Positions 44,545 through 57,477 of a stretch of DNA of 64,000 bases are shown here, one piece after another; position 1 is the first letter of the stretch; each line of letters opens with the position of its first letter. The stretch spans positions 4,778,213 through 4,842,212 of the forward strand of contig CM039126.1 of NCBI GenBank assembly GCA_022036555.1, in the 5' to 3' direction. The DNA is from Microstegium vimineum (taxonomy: Eukaryota > Streptophyta > Magnoliopsida > Poales > Poaceae). The position numbers and the translations under genes are program-made. The notes beneath the pieces were generated by a model that was given only the letters and a program-made list of their open reading frames with translations, ran no database searches and was not told the origin of the DNA.

Positions 44545-44774
44545 GGGCGTGTTTAGATCCAAAAATTTTTGGGTTTGAGGTACTGTAGCACTTTCGTTTT
44601 TATTTGGCAATTAGTGTCTAATTATAGACTAATTAGGTTCGAAAGTTTTGTCTTACGATTTCTCACCTAATTGTGCAATTAGTTTTTTTTCGTCTACATT
44701 TAGTAGTCCATGCATGTGCCGCAAAATTTGATTTGACAGGTACTGCGCAAAAATTTTTGGTTTTAAGCGGGGCC
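44545..44774. mobile_element. Probable MITE of the GTGTTTAGATCC type
   Basis: 230 bp, GGGCGTGTTTAGATCCAAAA on the left and TTTTTGGTTTTAAGCGGGGCC on the right, with GTA on both flanks (44542-44544 and 44775-44777). The interior TAATTATAGACTAATTAGG is common in such grass MITEs. Confidence 0.6.
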
Positions 44775-45310
44775 GTAGTAGACTTCGTGACGAAGCGTTT
44801 CTGAGATTCAACCAGCAGCATGCATGCATGCCGTAGGTAACAGTCTAAAGTCTAAACAGAGTGGCAGAAGCCAGCAGGCAAGGCCAGCTTTAATTGCTTC
44901 CGTCGGCACGACTCAAGTCACACGTGACACGTTAAACCCGCAATTACTACTTCCTCTATGTTTTCATGTTATATTATCTTTATAATTCCAAGTAAAAGAT
45001 TTCTATCTTTCATTATTAAAATTTCAAAAGTTTTATATAGATTAATAACATAAGATTTATATTTTTAGGTCTACCATAAGAAATACTTTCAGAATATATA
45101 ATTCATGTGTTATGCAAATACATATAGTTTTTTTATATTAATGGTCATGAAGTTAGGAATATAATAGATCGAAGTTGTTAAGATACGCCACGCCATCTCC
45201 TTGTTCAAATGAGACCCACACGGATGATGGCTACATATAAATAAAGCAATAAACTAAGATTCAGTTCAAGGTATCGTATAACCATCTCAGGAATTAAGCT
45301 TACACGTTAC
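44775..45310 (-). repeat. Footprint of a deleted pseudo-protease paralogue
   Basis: 44775-44850 resembles the sequence just beyond the stop of the pseudo-protease gene (46848-46905: GTAGTAGACTTC, GCGAAGCGTTTC, GGTTCAACCAGCA). 44895-45310 resembles the region upstream of that gene's start (62932-64000: CCGTCGGCACG, AGTCACACGTG, AGATACGCCACGC, AACCATCTCAGGAAT). The two flanks of a gene copy are joined here with only about 45 bases between them, so the body is missing. Confidence 0.65.
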
Positions 45311-45987
45311 AAACTTTGCTTACGAGGTAAACCAAACAAGAACATACATCATTCAGTATTTCAGATAGCAAAGGCGACACATGTATAGACTTATGATTTG
45401 GAGAGTAAATCTCATCCCTAGCAAAGTTGTGAGGGGTCAAATGTACATATAACAAGACGGAGAGAAATTTCCTCATGCACTTGATCTGGTAAATTAAATA
45501 AAAGCAGTCAGAATCAACAACCACCAAAAATTGTTGGTGACTGATAAGCACGGCAGGAAGAGATGCACCACAAAACTACAATGCTTTGATTCATAATTGC
45601 TAATGGAGTATACCAACTTGAACTCGGATCGACTGTAAGAATAATTTAAAGAATTAAGCTGTAGCTCTATACTATATTGTCCTTGTAATTAATTTACCTG
45701 AGTCAGCACGCATATGAATGATGAGTAAACTCAGGCGAAAGTAGGTACCTACCAACACAAAGCAATTCAGTGAGAACACTGAATTTCACCATCAGGGTGC
45801 TACTAGTTTCAGGTGAAATTCACATCATTTCGGGGTGCATTAGCTCAGAAGGCTAGGTCCAGCACAACAGATATTCAATCTTCCAAATGTCTCACAATAG
45901 GCAAACGTATCAGTGGTTTAATAGGCATAGGCCACAAACAAACATGTAGCAAAAACGGCATCAATCATCAGAGAATGAAGCCACAGA
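45311..45987. other. Downstream spacer of the pseudo-protease unit
   Basis: No gene recognised. Near 45765-45835 GTGAATTTCACC-like sequences occur in both orientations. If the locus is tandemly repeated, similar DNA should follow position 64000. Confidence 0.5.
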
Positions 45988-46828
45988 CAGTGGCGAATCC
46001 AGCCGCAGAATTCACCTAGGGCGGATTCGTACTCTAAAGTTTTGGCTACCAAGAAGTACTTGCATATTCTAGACAAAAATTGTAGAGCAACAACAACAAA
46101 AAAAAGAGATGTTTACCATCTCCATTCTCCAAATCCTAAAATTCCTAAATTTATAAACCACCAAATCCTAATCCCTAAATCCTGAAATCCCAATTCTCGA
46201 ATGAAATGCAAGAACTGGCAAGGCAAGCGGTACCTTCGACGGCGGGCGAGGCGGCGAGCAGCTTCAGCGCTGGAGCCTGGAGCGCTGGGGCGTGGCCGCG
46301 TGGCGGCGTGGCCCGTGGCCGTGGGCCGTGGGCGGCTGGCCGCCTGGGCGGACCGGCGTCGGCGGCGCGGAGCCGCGGAGGCGCGGAGCGCCGGTCGCCG
46401 GAGGCCGGAGCTCTGGTTCTGGGCTTCTGGCGGAGCAGACCGCGGACGCGGAGAGCCGGAGGGGCCGACGACCGAGGGCGCTAGGGGTGATGGCGGAGGC
46501 GGCGCGTCGCGCTCGAGGGTCGCGGACTCGCGGAGGCGGAGTCGCGGTCGCCGCCTCGTGGGTCGCTGGCTCCTGGCTGCCTGGGGACCGAGATAGCGAG
46601 ATGGGCCGTCTGGGGCTGGTGCGCTGGGCCAAACAACAAGCAAGTGGCCCACGCGGACGCTGCCTTCACGAGCGCGCCGTCCCTGCCTTCGCGTCGAGCC
46701 GTCCCGTCGTCCGTCGAGGCATCGAGCACTCCGGCCAGTTCCGGCGAATTCTGGATGGGGATAGGGTGCTCGGGCAAGAGGACCTAGGGCGTCTGCCCTA
46801 GCTCGCCCTAGTGGTCGCTCCGCCTCTG
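45988..46828. mobile_element. Non-autonomous hAT element, GC-rich
   Basis: 841 bp with a perfect 8-bp target duplication GCCACAGA (45980-45987 and 46829-46836). Ends CAGTGGCGAATCCAGC and, reversed, CAGAGGCGGAGCGACC. 46220-46560 is extremely GC-rich with overlapping open frames on both strands. None shows a domain, and I regard them as compositional. It lies in the 3' flank of the pseudo-protease gene. Confidence 0.87.
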
Positions 46829-47398
46829 GCCACAGACACAGAGCGTAGTAGACTTCCTGGCGAAGCGTTTCCCGGGTTCAACCAGCATGCTGCAGGTAAC
46901 ATAGTGTACAGCAACCACTACTTGAGCACGAATTTGATTCCATTCACGTATCGAGTTTGGAGGCCGTTGGGTTGGTCTTCACGTTTATCATTCACAGGAT
47001 CCTTCAGCTTGCTTGGATCATACCACAGTGGGTCAATAACTGGCCATCTGTTATTCATAATTCATAGCCAAACATGAAACGATCAGAAAGTGTGTATAAA
47101 AAGCTACAGTACAAGATTTAATAGGTATCAGCATACTTGTTTCTAATTCTTCTCTGGCCATCTTCAATAACAACGGCCTCCAAACCGCATACCCTTAAAT
47201 ACGAAGTATTTTTTGTTTTGAAATATTCCATGATTCCACGAAGATCTTCACGATACAGGTATGGAGTTCCTATTTCCTTATTCAATGGAACAAAGTTCAT
47301 GCCAATATAGTTACCATTGACATCAACAAGGGGGCCTCCAATACCAGCCTTAGTGACTTTACATGTGGAGTACCAAAGAATACTACAATCAAGCTTGT

Positions 47399-49060
47399 TT
47401 TTTTTTTGAATAATCAGGAGGAGCCGAAGGCTCCTACTGTCAGGATTTATATATATAAAAAAGGCAAAGAGTTTAAAGAGTACAAGAAGGAGACCAAAGT
47501 TAAGACCACAGATAAGACGGAGCCAATCTAGGGGACCCCAAAAGAAAAGAAAAAAATAAGAAGATTACAAGTTGTCATCTATCCACGATTCAAGATCAGG
47601 CAACACTCTAGAATTAGCTCGGTGGAGCAGCAACACAACTTCATTCAAAAAGAATCTCTTGCAGGCGGCAACTTGGGGAGCAATTCCGCGAAAGATGGCA
47701 TCATTCCTGACCATCCAAATAGCCCAGCAGCACTGGATAAAAAAATCAAGGGCAATCTGTAGGTTCAACAACATTTCCCATTCTTGAAAGATTTGGGAGA
47801 TAGTCAACTGATCACTCACTTGAAAGTTCAAGAGTTGCAGCCAACAGTCTCTGGAAAAGGGGCACTGAAAGAAAAGATGCATAATTGTCTCCTTAGTTTG
47901 TTGCTGACAGAGAACACAGTTAACATTTTCTGGGTGCATTCCTCTTCTTCTTAACATGTTCCTGGTGCTTAATCTGTCCCTGAGAACCAGCCAGAAGAAA
48001 ATTTTGTGCTTACCTTGACAAGAAGATTGCCACAACTTTTTAAAAATACTATCCACATGGGCCTGACCAGATAGATGCTTATAAGCCTTAGAGGTGTAGA
48101 ATTGAGAAGAGCCCCAGATGTACTGCCAAATGTCATTTTGATCTATTAATTGAGTATCAGAGATTTGTTCATGGAGCTCCAAGAATTGGCTGTGAGCTTC
48201 CACTGCTAAAGGCAGGTTGAAAAGATCAATCCAATTATCTCTATTTATTGCCACTGCAACACTGATTAACTTGTTCTTTGAGAAGGAGTGTAATTCTGGG
48301 TATGAGATTCTTCTGACTTTTCCATTCCAGAGGTCATCCCAAAGCTGACAGGTTTGACCATTGAAGACTTCTACACTTGCCATTCCTTTGAATTTGTCAA
48401 GGAGCTTTAGGACATCTCTCCACCAGAAGGATCCCTTTAAATTATTGGGGTTAGGCAACTTACCATTTCTGTAGTGCTTCTCCCATACTAAACTTACCCA
48501 TGGCAGGTTGAATCTGTTAAAGAATTTGTGTAGGTGCTTCAAAATGAGAGCCTCATTCTGAGTCTGTAAATTAATAATTCCCAAGCCGCCTTGATCCTTT
48601 GACATGCAAATGACTGGCCATGAAGCTTTTGCAATTTTCTTCTCATTGTTTTTGGCTCCTCTCCAGAGGTAGTGTCTTTTGTATTTGTCCAACTGCTTTA
48701 TTACTGATTTGGGTAGCATGATAGAGCACATAGTATAAGTAGGGAGTGCAGACAGAACAGAATTTGTAAGCTCTAGTCTTCCAGAAGAGGCAAGAAATGG
48801 TGAAACATAATTCAATCTCTTTTCACATTTGCTGAGAAGAGGCAAGAAATCATCAATTTTTGGTTTGGTCAAACCCATGGGGAGTCCAAGATAGGTGAGG
48901 GGGAAAGACCCTGTTTGACATCCAAAGGTTCTCGTAAGCAGATCAAGTTTCTCAGGACTGACATTGATTGGAAGAAGCATTGACTTATTGTAATTAATCT
49001 TGAGACCAGTGGAGGCACTGAAAGAAAAGAGAGCGCTGTTGAGGAAAAACAACTGGGGAG
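47399..49060 (-). mobile_element. 5'-truncated LINE (L1 type) with the 3' half of ORF2
   Basis: 1662 bp on the minus strand, poly(A) at 47399-47408. The open frame to the stop at 47565 covers the end of the reverse transcriptase (FSASTGLKINYNKS, LTYLGLPMG, SSGRLELTNSVLSALP) and the zf-RVT domain (CVLCQQQTKETIMHLFFQC), with no internal stop in about 495 codons. That makes it a fairly young insertion. Target duplication about 13-14 bp at 47386-47398 and 49061-49073 with three mismatches. It interrupts the second half of the pseudo-protease between D-C and the next codons. Confidence 0.87.
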
Positions 49061-50022
49061 CAGTCAAGTTTGTCCGTATCGCCAGTGATTTTTCCACTTG
49101 TAGCCATTAATTCCCCTAATGCGAAGATCCGGCCAACGACAAATACCTTTGTATCAATAATCTGATTCGGATCATCAAGTTCCATAGGAATTGTATGTTT
49201 AAGATTCACAGGGTAACGAGCGCGGCAGTTGTTGACGCTGACTAGAGCAACATTATAGTGTAAACTGTAATGTAGCAATGTCCCATCCACATGATGTTTG
49301 TTTGGGAGCAACACCTCAATCCTCAAGCCTTCAACAATCTTATTGTGAAGACAAGGAGCAGTAACCAAGCACGCTGAAGTCAGAATAGTCGTACATTTAT
49401 CATCGAAGTAAACGAAAACTCCTGTGCATGCAAAAAACCTTGTCACGCCTTTGAAAGAAGCAAGTGCCACAACACTTCGAGATATTTCAGAAGAAACTCT
49501 TTTTTTCCTGAAAAGATCCCAGATACCTTCCGGATAGACATTACCAAAACCATCTTCAAATGTATTAAACAAAACCCAGCCACTATTGACCATAGTCCTT
49601 GTTGGAATGGGATAACCCAAAGAGTATAGATGCTGAACTAGTTCATCATTGTCAATACAATCATATGCCTTAGGATGGAATAACGAGTGCTCCTCATCCC
49701 CACTTATAGTCTCAAACCAACTGTTCATGCCAACATAGCGAAATGCCCTCCTATGCGTGGATGTTGACTGTTCAAGAACTATTCTCGATGGCAAAAAAAT
49801 TTCATGGTTCATACCAACAAAGTTTCCATCAAAATCAAAAAATGCCACCCCAAACCAATTCTTAGACCATTGATCATCAGCATCGGAGAACACAAGACAT
49901 TCTTTCTCTCCATATGACGAAAGTAACCCAGTTGCTACTATTAAATTCCTAGAGAAATCACGCCCTACAGCAGATATCATCTTCTTGTCATGGGGCATGA
50001 ACTCCATTCCATGGTCGAGACG

Positions 50023-53000
50023 TGTCCACACCCAATTTTAAGGATAAAATTGAATATGAATAACTCATGTGTGCCCAGAGATCAATCACACACATAAGCC
50101 GACACATCTTTAAATAGTACCATCACTGAGTGCTTATTACATAACGAATAATATTCTTAAACAAAACAGTGGAAAATAAAGATAACTCTCGCGACGAAGC
50201 TCCACTTCACAGGGAACGCCGACTGGTTGACCACTAGCCTAGTACTCCTCACGGTAGTCTTCATAGCCATCTGAAGGGGTTGAGAAAGCAAGAGTGAGCA
50301 CTTAAAGTACTCAGCAAGAGTAGCATAGGGTTATGAAGCTCAAAAGCTGACACTGTCTGTACTGTGGTTGCTTTTATCTTGGTCAAGTTTTACCAACACT
50401 TAGCTTTACTTATGCATACCCAGTTGATAACCACATGATATAAGTATAATAAACAACATTAATAATTAAACATTAAACAACATGATCATCTACACTGTGA
50501 GTTTTCCAGGCCGCTCGTAACCGTGAGCACGGCTATCATGATAGATTTACACTCTGCAGAGGTTATACACTTTACCCACAAGCCATGTTACCCATATGCC
50601 CGGGTTAATTACTCCCATAACACTTCCAAGGTGAGTGGGCAGGGAACACTATGAAGTCTTTCAAAAGTCTTCCCAACATGTTGCCAGACCCTACGGACCC
50701 AAGGGCAAGGGGTATGTAAAGCCCCTACTCGATGGTACCTTTCGAAGCGGTAACCACCCTAGGACATGCCCTACAACCAGCTCGGCAATGGTGTCTTTCA
50801 CGAACTGCCAACATGCTAGTACGAATCTTTATACTTGACTAAAGCCAGAGCCATTATAGCACTCGTGGTTGCATTTAAGTCCCAGCTTTTGCCCTACAGT
50901 GGGGTCCTATTTCATGTTGCTATAAAAGCCAATTTTATCTCATTGTTGCATATATCATTAATCAAGATTCATCTCAAGATCCATTATTGTAAAGCATAGC
51001 AAAGCTACCCATATGCATGAAACCCATGGTGACAAGGTAAAGGATAACAAAGCTATGGTATAGATCTAATAGGAATCAAATTCAGACACATGCAATATGA
51101 CTAGATTGAATTATGGTGAATAGGTAACAAGGATGATCCCATGTTAAACTTGCCTTGATCACAAAGCTCCTAGTGATCCTGATCTGCTGCAAAGAACTCT
51201 TGCTCACCGAAGATCTCACCGGCTGAACTCGATCAACATCACCACGCAATCATCCGAACAATCATACACGAAGCAATAAAGATATGATCAGGACATTACA
51301 CCATAAACAATAAAGAGACTTTGAAAAGATTATAAAACAGATCTATACTTTACTACGATCACAAAGACGCGAGAATCACGCTAATCGGATCTAAAACGAA
51401 TAAACTATAGATTAAACAAGATTTTGAAAAGGGCAAGATTAAAGCATTAGCAAATTAATTTTCTTCGATTTTCAAAAGTAATTAACATAGGTGAAATCTA
51501 TACTACTGGATAGAGCATAAAATTACGGATCTAACGCAACTTGAACGGATCGATTTGGATTTAAAACGAGCAAATTATAAGCATTTGAAAATCAGTGGCA
51601 AAACTGTAAATAGGAATTTCCTTTTATTTTCGAATTAAATCAGAATTAAAGGAAATTACGTTTCCCGAGGGGAAAGCGTAGAGGGGAAAGGCGCTATGGA
51701 CTGCGGGTTTAGAGCTGGAAAAAGGCAGGGACTCTTTAGCAAGAATACCACCCAAAGGGGTATCGGTTAACCTGAGCCGTTGGATCTGATGTCGGCGGCT
51801 CAGATTAGAACAGAAAAGAGAGAGGGAGGGAGTGGGCGGCGCGGCGACCGGAGTTGGGCGGCGCGCGGCGGTTCCATGGCCGGCCGAGCCCGAGGCTCAT
51901 CGGCGTAAACCATCCGGGAGCTCTGGTGCCCCGTTTCCCAATCTGAGCACACCGGGAGATAGAGGAGACGACGACGAACTCGTCCAGAGCCACGGCGAGG
52001 CTCGGGGACGGATGGGGAACACTGACGGCGGCGAACCGCGGCGGTGGACGCTCTGCGCATGGCGGCACAAGGCGGTTAAGGGCTCGGGTGGCCAATTCGA
52101 CCGGGAAAAGGGCCCGGGAGCGAGAGGATGACATGGCGAACCCGGTTGACCACTCGGAGGGACTCGAGAACGGCTGCAGATAGCCGACGATGAGAGGCAG
52201 CGGCGGCGGCTATCCTGTGTACGGCAGCGAGATCCCCCAGTGCACGAAAGAGAGGGAAAAGCGAAGCGGGCGGTGTTCGGCACTTACGCGAAGTCGACGC
52301 GCGTGTTGGCGAAGCACTTGGATCGATCGGCGATGCGGAACGACGGTTCAACGGCAGAGCAGAGCGGCGGCAAGGGCGGAACGCGGCGGCGCTGCTTCTG
52401 CAGATGCGAGACGAGGCGAGGCGTGGGAGAGACGGCGCGGGGGTCGATGCTATATATGGGACCGAGGGGGAGAGTCCCGTGCGGGCACGAGCGCGGGGAA
52501 ACCGCGTGCGGCGGTTGCGCGGCGCAGCGCGGCATCGCGGCGGAGTCCTGCTCAGACACGAATAGAGGAAGGGGAAGGGGGCGCTGACCAGTGGGCTTGG
52601 GATGTCAGTGGAAGAGAGGAGGGGAGAAGAGAGGCGCCGACAGGTGGGGCAGCAGTGTCAGCGGGAGAAAGAGAGAGGGCGGCCGCAGGCCTGCGGGGTG
52701 CTGGGCCGAGGTGCGGGGCAGGCCGACCCAAGCAGAGAGAAGGGGGAAGGGAAGGGAGCAGGCTGGGCTCTCGGGCCAGAAGGAGGGTGGGGTTTCAGTT
52801 TTCTTTTTATTTGATTTTGCAAATACTTTTCCAAATTGATTTTCAAAATGGATTTGAGATATGTTTTCTAGGGTTTTGCAAACCACACAACACCAAGAAA
52901 ATGCAGAGGCATGCAATGCTCAAACTTGTTAACCCTAACATGGCATTAGTTTTATTTTATTTATTTAATTCTATGATAAAAAAACACTTGAATTAAATCA

Positions 53001-53052
53001 AATTTAACTCAATTTCAAATCTAATTTCTAATTTGAATTTTAGGGTGTTACA
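50023..53052 (-). repeat. 3' LTR of the Gypsy element
   Basis: 3030 bp. Minus-strand start TGTAACACCC and end GGGTGTGGACA (one inserted base relative to the other LTR). A GC-rich promoter block at 51790-52850 has a TATA-like ATATATAG at 52450-52457 on the minus strand. Open frames here are mirrored in the other LTR and are not genes. Confidence 0.95.
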
Positions 53053-53070
53053 AATCTACCCCCCTTAAAA
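53053..53070 (-). other. Polypurine tract
   Basis: On the minus strand AAGGGGGGTAGATT directly precedes the 3' LTR, the standard primer for plus-strand synthesis. Confidence 0.85.
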
Positions 53071-53100
53071 GAATCTCGACCCGAGATTCCCAGATTTTAC

Positions 53101-56100
53101 TTACTTAAGGAGTTGAGGGTAGGTTTTTCTTAGATCTTCCTCTCTTTCCCAAGTGGCCTCTTTCTCGGTATATCGATTCCACTGCACTTTGCACATCTTG
53201 ATGACCTTACTCCTTGTAATTCTTTCAGCTGTTTCCAAAATTTAACCGGGTATTCCTCATAGGTCAAATCCTCCTTAACTGTAAGTTCTTCCAATGGTAA
53301 CTGTTCTTCGGGTACTCGCAAACACTTCTTGAGCTGAGATACGTGAAACACATCGTGAACTCCTGACAAACTTTCTGGTAACTCTAACCGGTAAGCAACT
53401 TCTCCACGTCTCTCAAGAATCTTGAACGGACCAATATATCTGGGGTGCTAACTTCCCTTTCATATTGAACCGTTTCACACTTCTCATGGGTGACACTTTC
53501 AAGTAAACATAATCACCTACTTCAAAAGACAAATCTCTTCTTCGATTATCAGCGTAACTCTTTTGTTCTTCTGCATCTCTCAGAACATCTGGTCCAAACA
53601 CTTAGGTTTCTCCCATTTGATTCCAGAACAACGGAGTTCTACACTTCCGTCTATACAAAGCTTCAAACGGTGCCATCTTAATACTTTCTTGATAACTGTT
53701 GTTATATGAGAATTCAGCATAGGTCAAACTCTTGTCCCAACTCGTACCATACTGCAAAGCACAAGCTCTCAACATATCTTCTATCACTTGGTTTGTTCTT
53801 TCTGTCTGTCCATCTGTCTGAGGGTGATAGGCTGAGCTAAAATTCAATACTGTCCCAAGGGACTCATGCACTTTCCTCCAAAAATGCGAAGTAAACTGGG
53901 TTCCTCTATGTGACACAATCTTCTTTGGAACTCCATGCTGGCATACTATTCTTTCCATATATAACTCCGCTAACTGTGCTCCCGTATAAGTGGTTCGAAC
54001 TGACAAGAAGTGAGCTACCTTAGTCAAGCGATCAACTATGATCCAGATTGAGTCATAACCTTTTCGAGTAAGTGGTAACCCAACTATGAAATCCATACCA
54101 ACTTCATCCCACTTCCATTCAGGTATCTTCATCGGTTGCAACAGTCCAGCAGGTCTCTGATGTTCTGCTTTAACCCTCTGACATGTATCACATATTGCTA
54201 CATATTCTGCCACGTCACGTTTCAATCCAACCCACCAATACTTCTCTTTAAGATCCAGGTACATCTTAGTACTTCCAGGATGTATCGAGTAGGTTGACTC
54301 ATGAGCTTCTCGCAGAATCGTCTGTCGAATAGACTTGATGTCGGGGACACAGATCCTCTTTCCATACCACAATGTACCATTATCATCTAACCGGAATCCT
54401 GGTGACTTTCCTTCCTTCAAGTTCTCAACTATTAACTGCAGATTCTTATCCTACAACTGACCTTCATGAATCTCCTTTTCTAGTGTAGGCTCCACTATCA
54501 TCTCCATAGCATTAGCAACAATGCTCAAGTTGAGACGCTCAAGTTCAGCACACAACTCTTTCGACATAGGTATCGTCCGAATCTCATTAGCATAACTCTT
54601 CCTGCTAAGGGCATCGGCCACCACATTGGCTTTACCGGGATGATAGTGAACATCGAGGTCATAATCCTTGATCAGCTCCAACCAACGACGTTGCCTCAAA
54701 TTCAGATCTAATTGAGTAAAGATATACTTCAAGCTCTTATGGTCGGTGTAGATGTCACACTTATGACCAATAAGATAATGCCTCCATATCTTCAATGCAT
54801 GAACCACAACTGCTAACTCCAAATCATGAGTCGGATAATTCAACTCATGTTTCCTCAGTTGTCGCGAAGCATACGCAACAACTCTTCCTTCTTGCATAAG
54901 CACACAACCCAAACCAAGACGAGAGACATCACAATAAATAGAGAACTTCTGACTCAAGTCTGGCAAGGTCAACACAGGAGCTGTAGTCAATCTCTTTTTC
55001 AATTCTTCGAAATTAGCATGACACTTCTCTGACCAAACAAACTTAGCATCCTTCTCAAGCAATGCGGTCATAGGTTTAGCTAGCTTAGAGAATCCTTCAA
55101 TAAATCTTCTATAATATCCAGCTAAACCAAGAAAACTGCGAATCTCACTGACATTGGTTGGGGGTTTCCAATTCAGTACATCTTCCACCTTACTAGGATT
55201 AACTGATATACCTCCATTAGACACAACATGGCCAAGAAAGGAGACTTCTTTCAACCAAAATTCACACTTACTTCTTTTAGCATACAACTGGTGCTCTCGA
55301 AGCTTCTGCAATACCAATCTTAAGTGTTCAGCATGTTCATCATCGTTCTTGGAGTAGATCAGAATATCATCAATAAATACCACCACAAACTTATCCAGGT
55401 ATTCCATAAAGACCTTGTTCATCAAATACATGAAGTATGCAGGTGCATTGGTAAGACCGAATGACATCACCGTATATTCATACAATCCATACCTCGTAGT
55501 AAATGTTGTCTTAGGAACATTTGAAGCATGGATCTTCAACTGATGATAACCAGACCGAAGATCAATCTTGGAGAACACACAAGCACCCTTCAATTGATCA
55601 AACAAATCATCGATTCTGGGCAAAGGATACTTGTTCTTGATAGTTACCTCATTGAGTGACCGATAATCAACACACATCCTCTGACTGCCATCTTTCTTGT
55701 CAACAAAGATAACTGGTGCACCTCAAGGTGAAGAACTGGGGCGAATAAAACCTTTATCCAACAACTCTTTAATTTGTTTCTTAAGTTCTTCTAATTCTTT
55801 TATTCCCATCCTATATGGTCTTTTAGCTATAGGTGTTGTTCCAGGTATTAACTCAATTATAAACTCAATGTCACGATCAGGAGGCATACCTGGCAAATCT
55901 TCCGGGAACACATCTGGAAATTCATCAACAACTCGCTCTGCTGGGTTGTCATTCTCCTCAAGCTGGTTGACGGCGGCTGTCGGTGGAGGTTGCATAACCA
56001 CTTCAACACTGATCCTGTTTCCTGTAGGTGTAGACAATTCAACTATCTTCTTATCACACTTGATCACTGCATCTTGCTTGCTCATCCAGTCCAAACCCAA

Positions 56101-57477
56101 TATAACATCAATTCCAGCGGTCCTCAAAACTGTAAGCTGAGCTTTGACGTCTACCCCCCTTAGGGTAACAGTAACCGATGGACAGTAACAATCGGTTCTC
56201 ATAACCCCACCCGGTGAATTTACGATTATAGGATTTTGCATTGCTAACATAGATATTCCATGCATTCTAACAAAAGCTTGCGATATGAAAGAATGTGATG
56301 CTCCAGAATCAAAAAGAACAGAAGCGGGGATGGAGTTGACTTGGAACGTACCCATCATCACTTCTGGCGCTTCCTGAGCTGCTTCCGCGGAGACATGGTT
56401 CACACTCCTTCCTTGGGGTGGTGGTTAGTTTCTTCCCCTTTGGTTGTTGCTACTTTGGCTTGGAGGGTTCAACTGATTCTGCTTCTTGGGGCAGTTATAG
56501 GAGATGTGTCCGGGTTCACCACAAGCAAAACAGTTGGTGAGGGTGTGGGGAACATTAGTCTTTGGTTGGATACAGTTGGATGAGCTTTGACGAGGTCCTG
56601 GGTAACCACCCTGTTGCTGGAATGGTGGGCGTTGCTGGTTCGGGTTACGGTTCCCAAAGTTGGATGTGCCTTGGTACCTCTGCTAGTAACCTTGTTGAGG
56701 ATAGTTGGGACGCTGGTGAGTGTTACTCCCAGAAGCTTGTCCCCTAAGCTTCCTCTTCTTGTCCATCTCTCTACGTTCATTGTCCAGGACGATGACACGG
56801 TTCACCAAGGATTGGAAATTCGGGTATGTATTACCCTTCAGCTGCAACCGGAGATCATAGTAGATCCCCTTCAAGAAGAGACGCAGCTTATCAGCATCAT
56901 CCCTTACTTCATTGGGAGCATAGCGAGCTAGCTGCGAGAACTTGTCATGGTACTCGCTGACTGACATTTGTCCCAACCGAAGATTCCTGAATTCTTCTTG
57001 TTTCAGCTCTATGATTCCCTCTGGTATATGGCATGCCTTGAAATCCCGGGAAAACTCTTCCCAAGAGATAGCGGGGGCATTGCCGGGGCGAGCATCTTGA
57101 TACGTTTCCCACCAAGTCTGAGCTGCACCTTGAAGTTGACCAGAAGCATACAGAACCTTCTCCTGGTCATTGCACTGCGCGATGTTGAGTTGCTTCTCCA
57201 CCGCACGCAACCAATCATCCGCCTCCAACGGATCACTGGCATGAGAGAAGACAGGAGGGTGCCCTTGCAGGAATTCCCTCTGCTTGTTGACAGGTGGATC
57301 TCCAGCAGGTTGATGGGGTTGGTTCTGTATGAACTGCATCATGGCTTGCATTGTCTGCATCATCTGAGCTTGCATCTGTTCTGGGGTCATCGCAGGTGGT
57401 GGAGGTAGAGGGTGCTGGTTATTGTCGTTGTTGTTGTCACTGGTGTTGGATCCGGAGTTAGTCCTGGTGCGAGACAT
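53101..57477 (-). pseudogene. gag-pol: Gypsy gag-pol polyprotein, broken
   Basis: One frame from ATG 57477. Gag has a glutamine/methionine-rich start, the capsid part (LQGHPPVFSHASDPLEADDW) and an intact zinc knuckle CFACGEPGHISYNCP. Protease: VLFDSGASHSFI. RT: KIDLRSGYHQLKI and VVVFIDDILIYSKN. RNase H follows, with YPTHDLELAVVV. Integrase: zinc region with CDTCQRVK; core MDFIVGLP, SHRGTQFTS, QTDGQTERTN. The second catalytic aspartate is histidine (SHRG instead of SDRG). In-frame stops: TAG 56683, TAA 56425, TGA 55723, TAG 54451, TAA 53602. One inserted base near 53450 and a shift near 53230 disrupt the end, where chromodomain coding can still be followed in another frame to about 53101. Confidence 0.92.

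Noticed and set aside
46113..46801. Overlapping frames of 120-180 codons on both strands
   Set aside because: All fall inside the GC-rich hAT element and show no domain; they follow from base composition.
52190..52996. 268-codon frame in the Gypsy 3' LTR
   Set aside because: The same region in the 5' LTR (61202-62035) gives a differently framed product because of small indels, so it is not under coding constraint.
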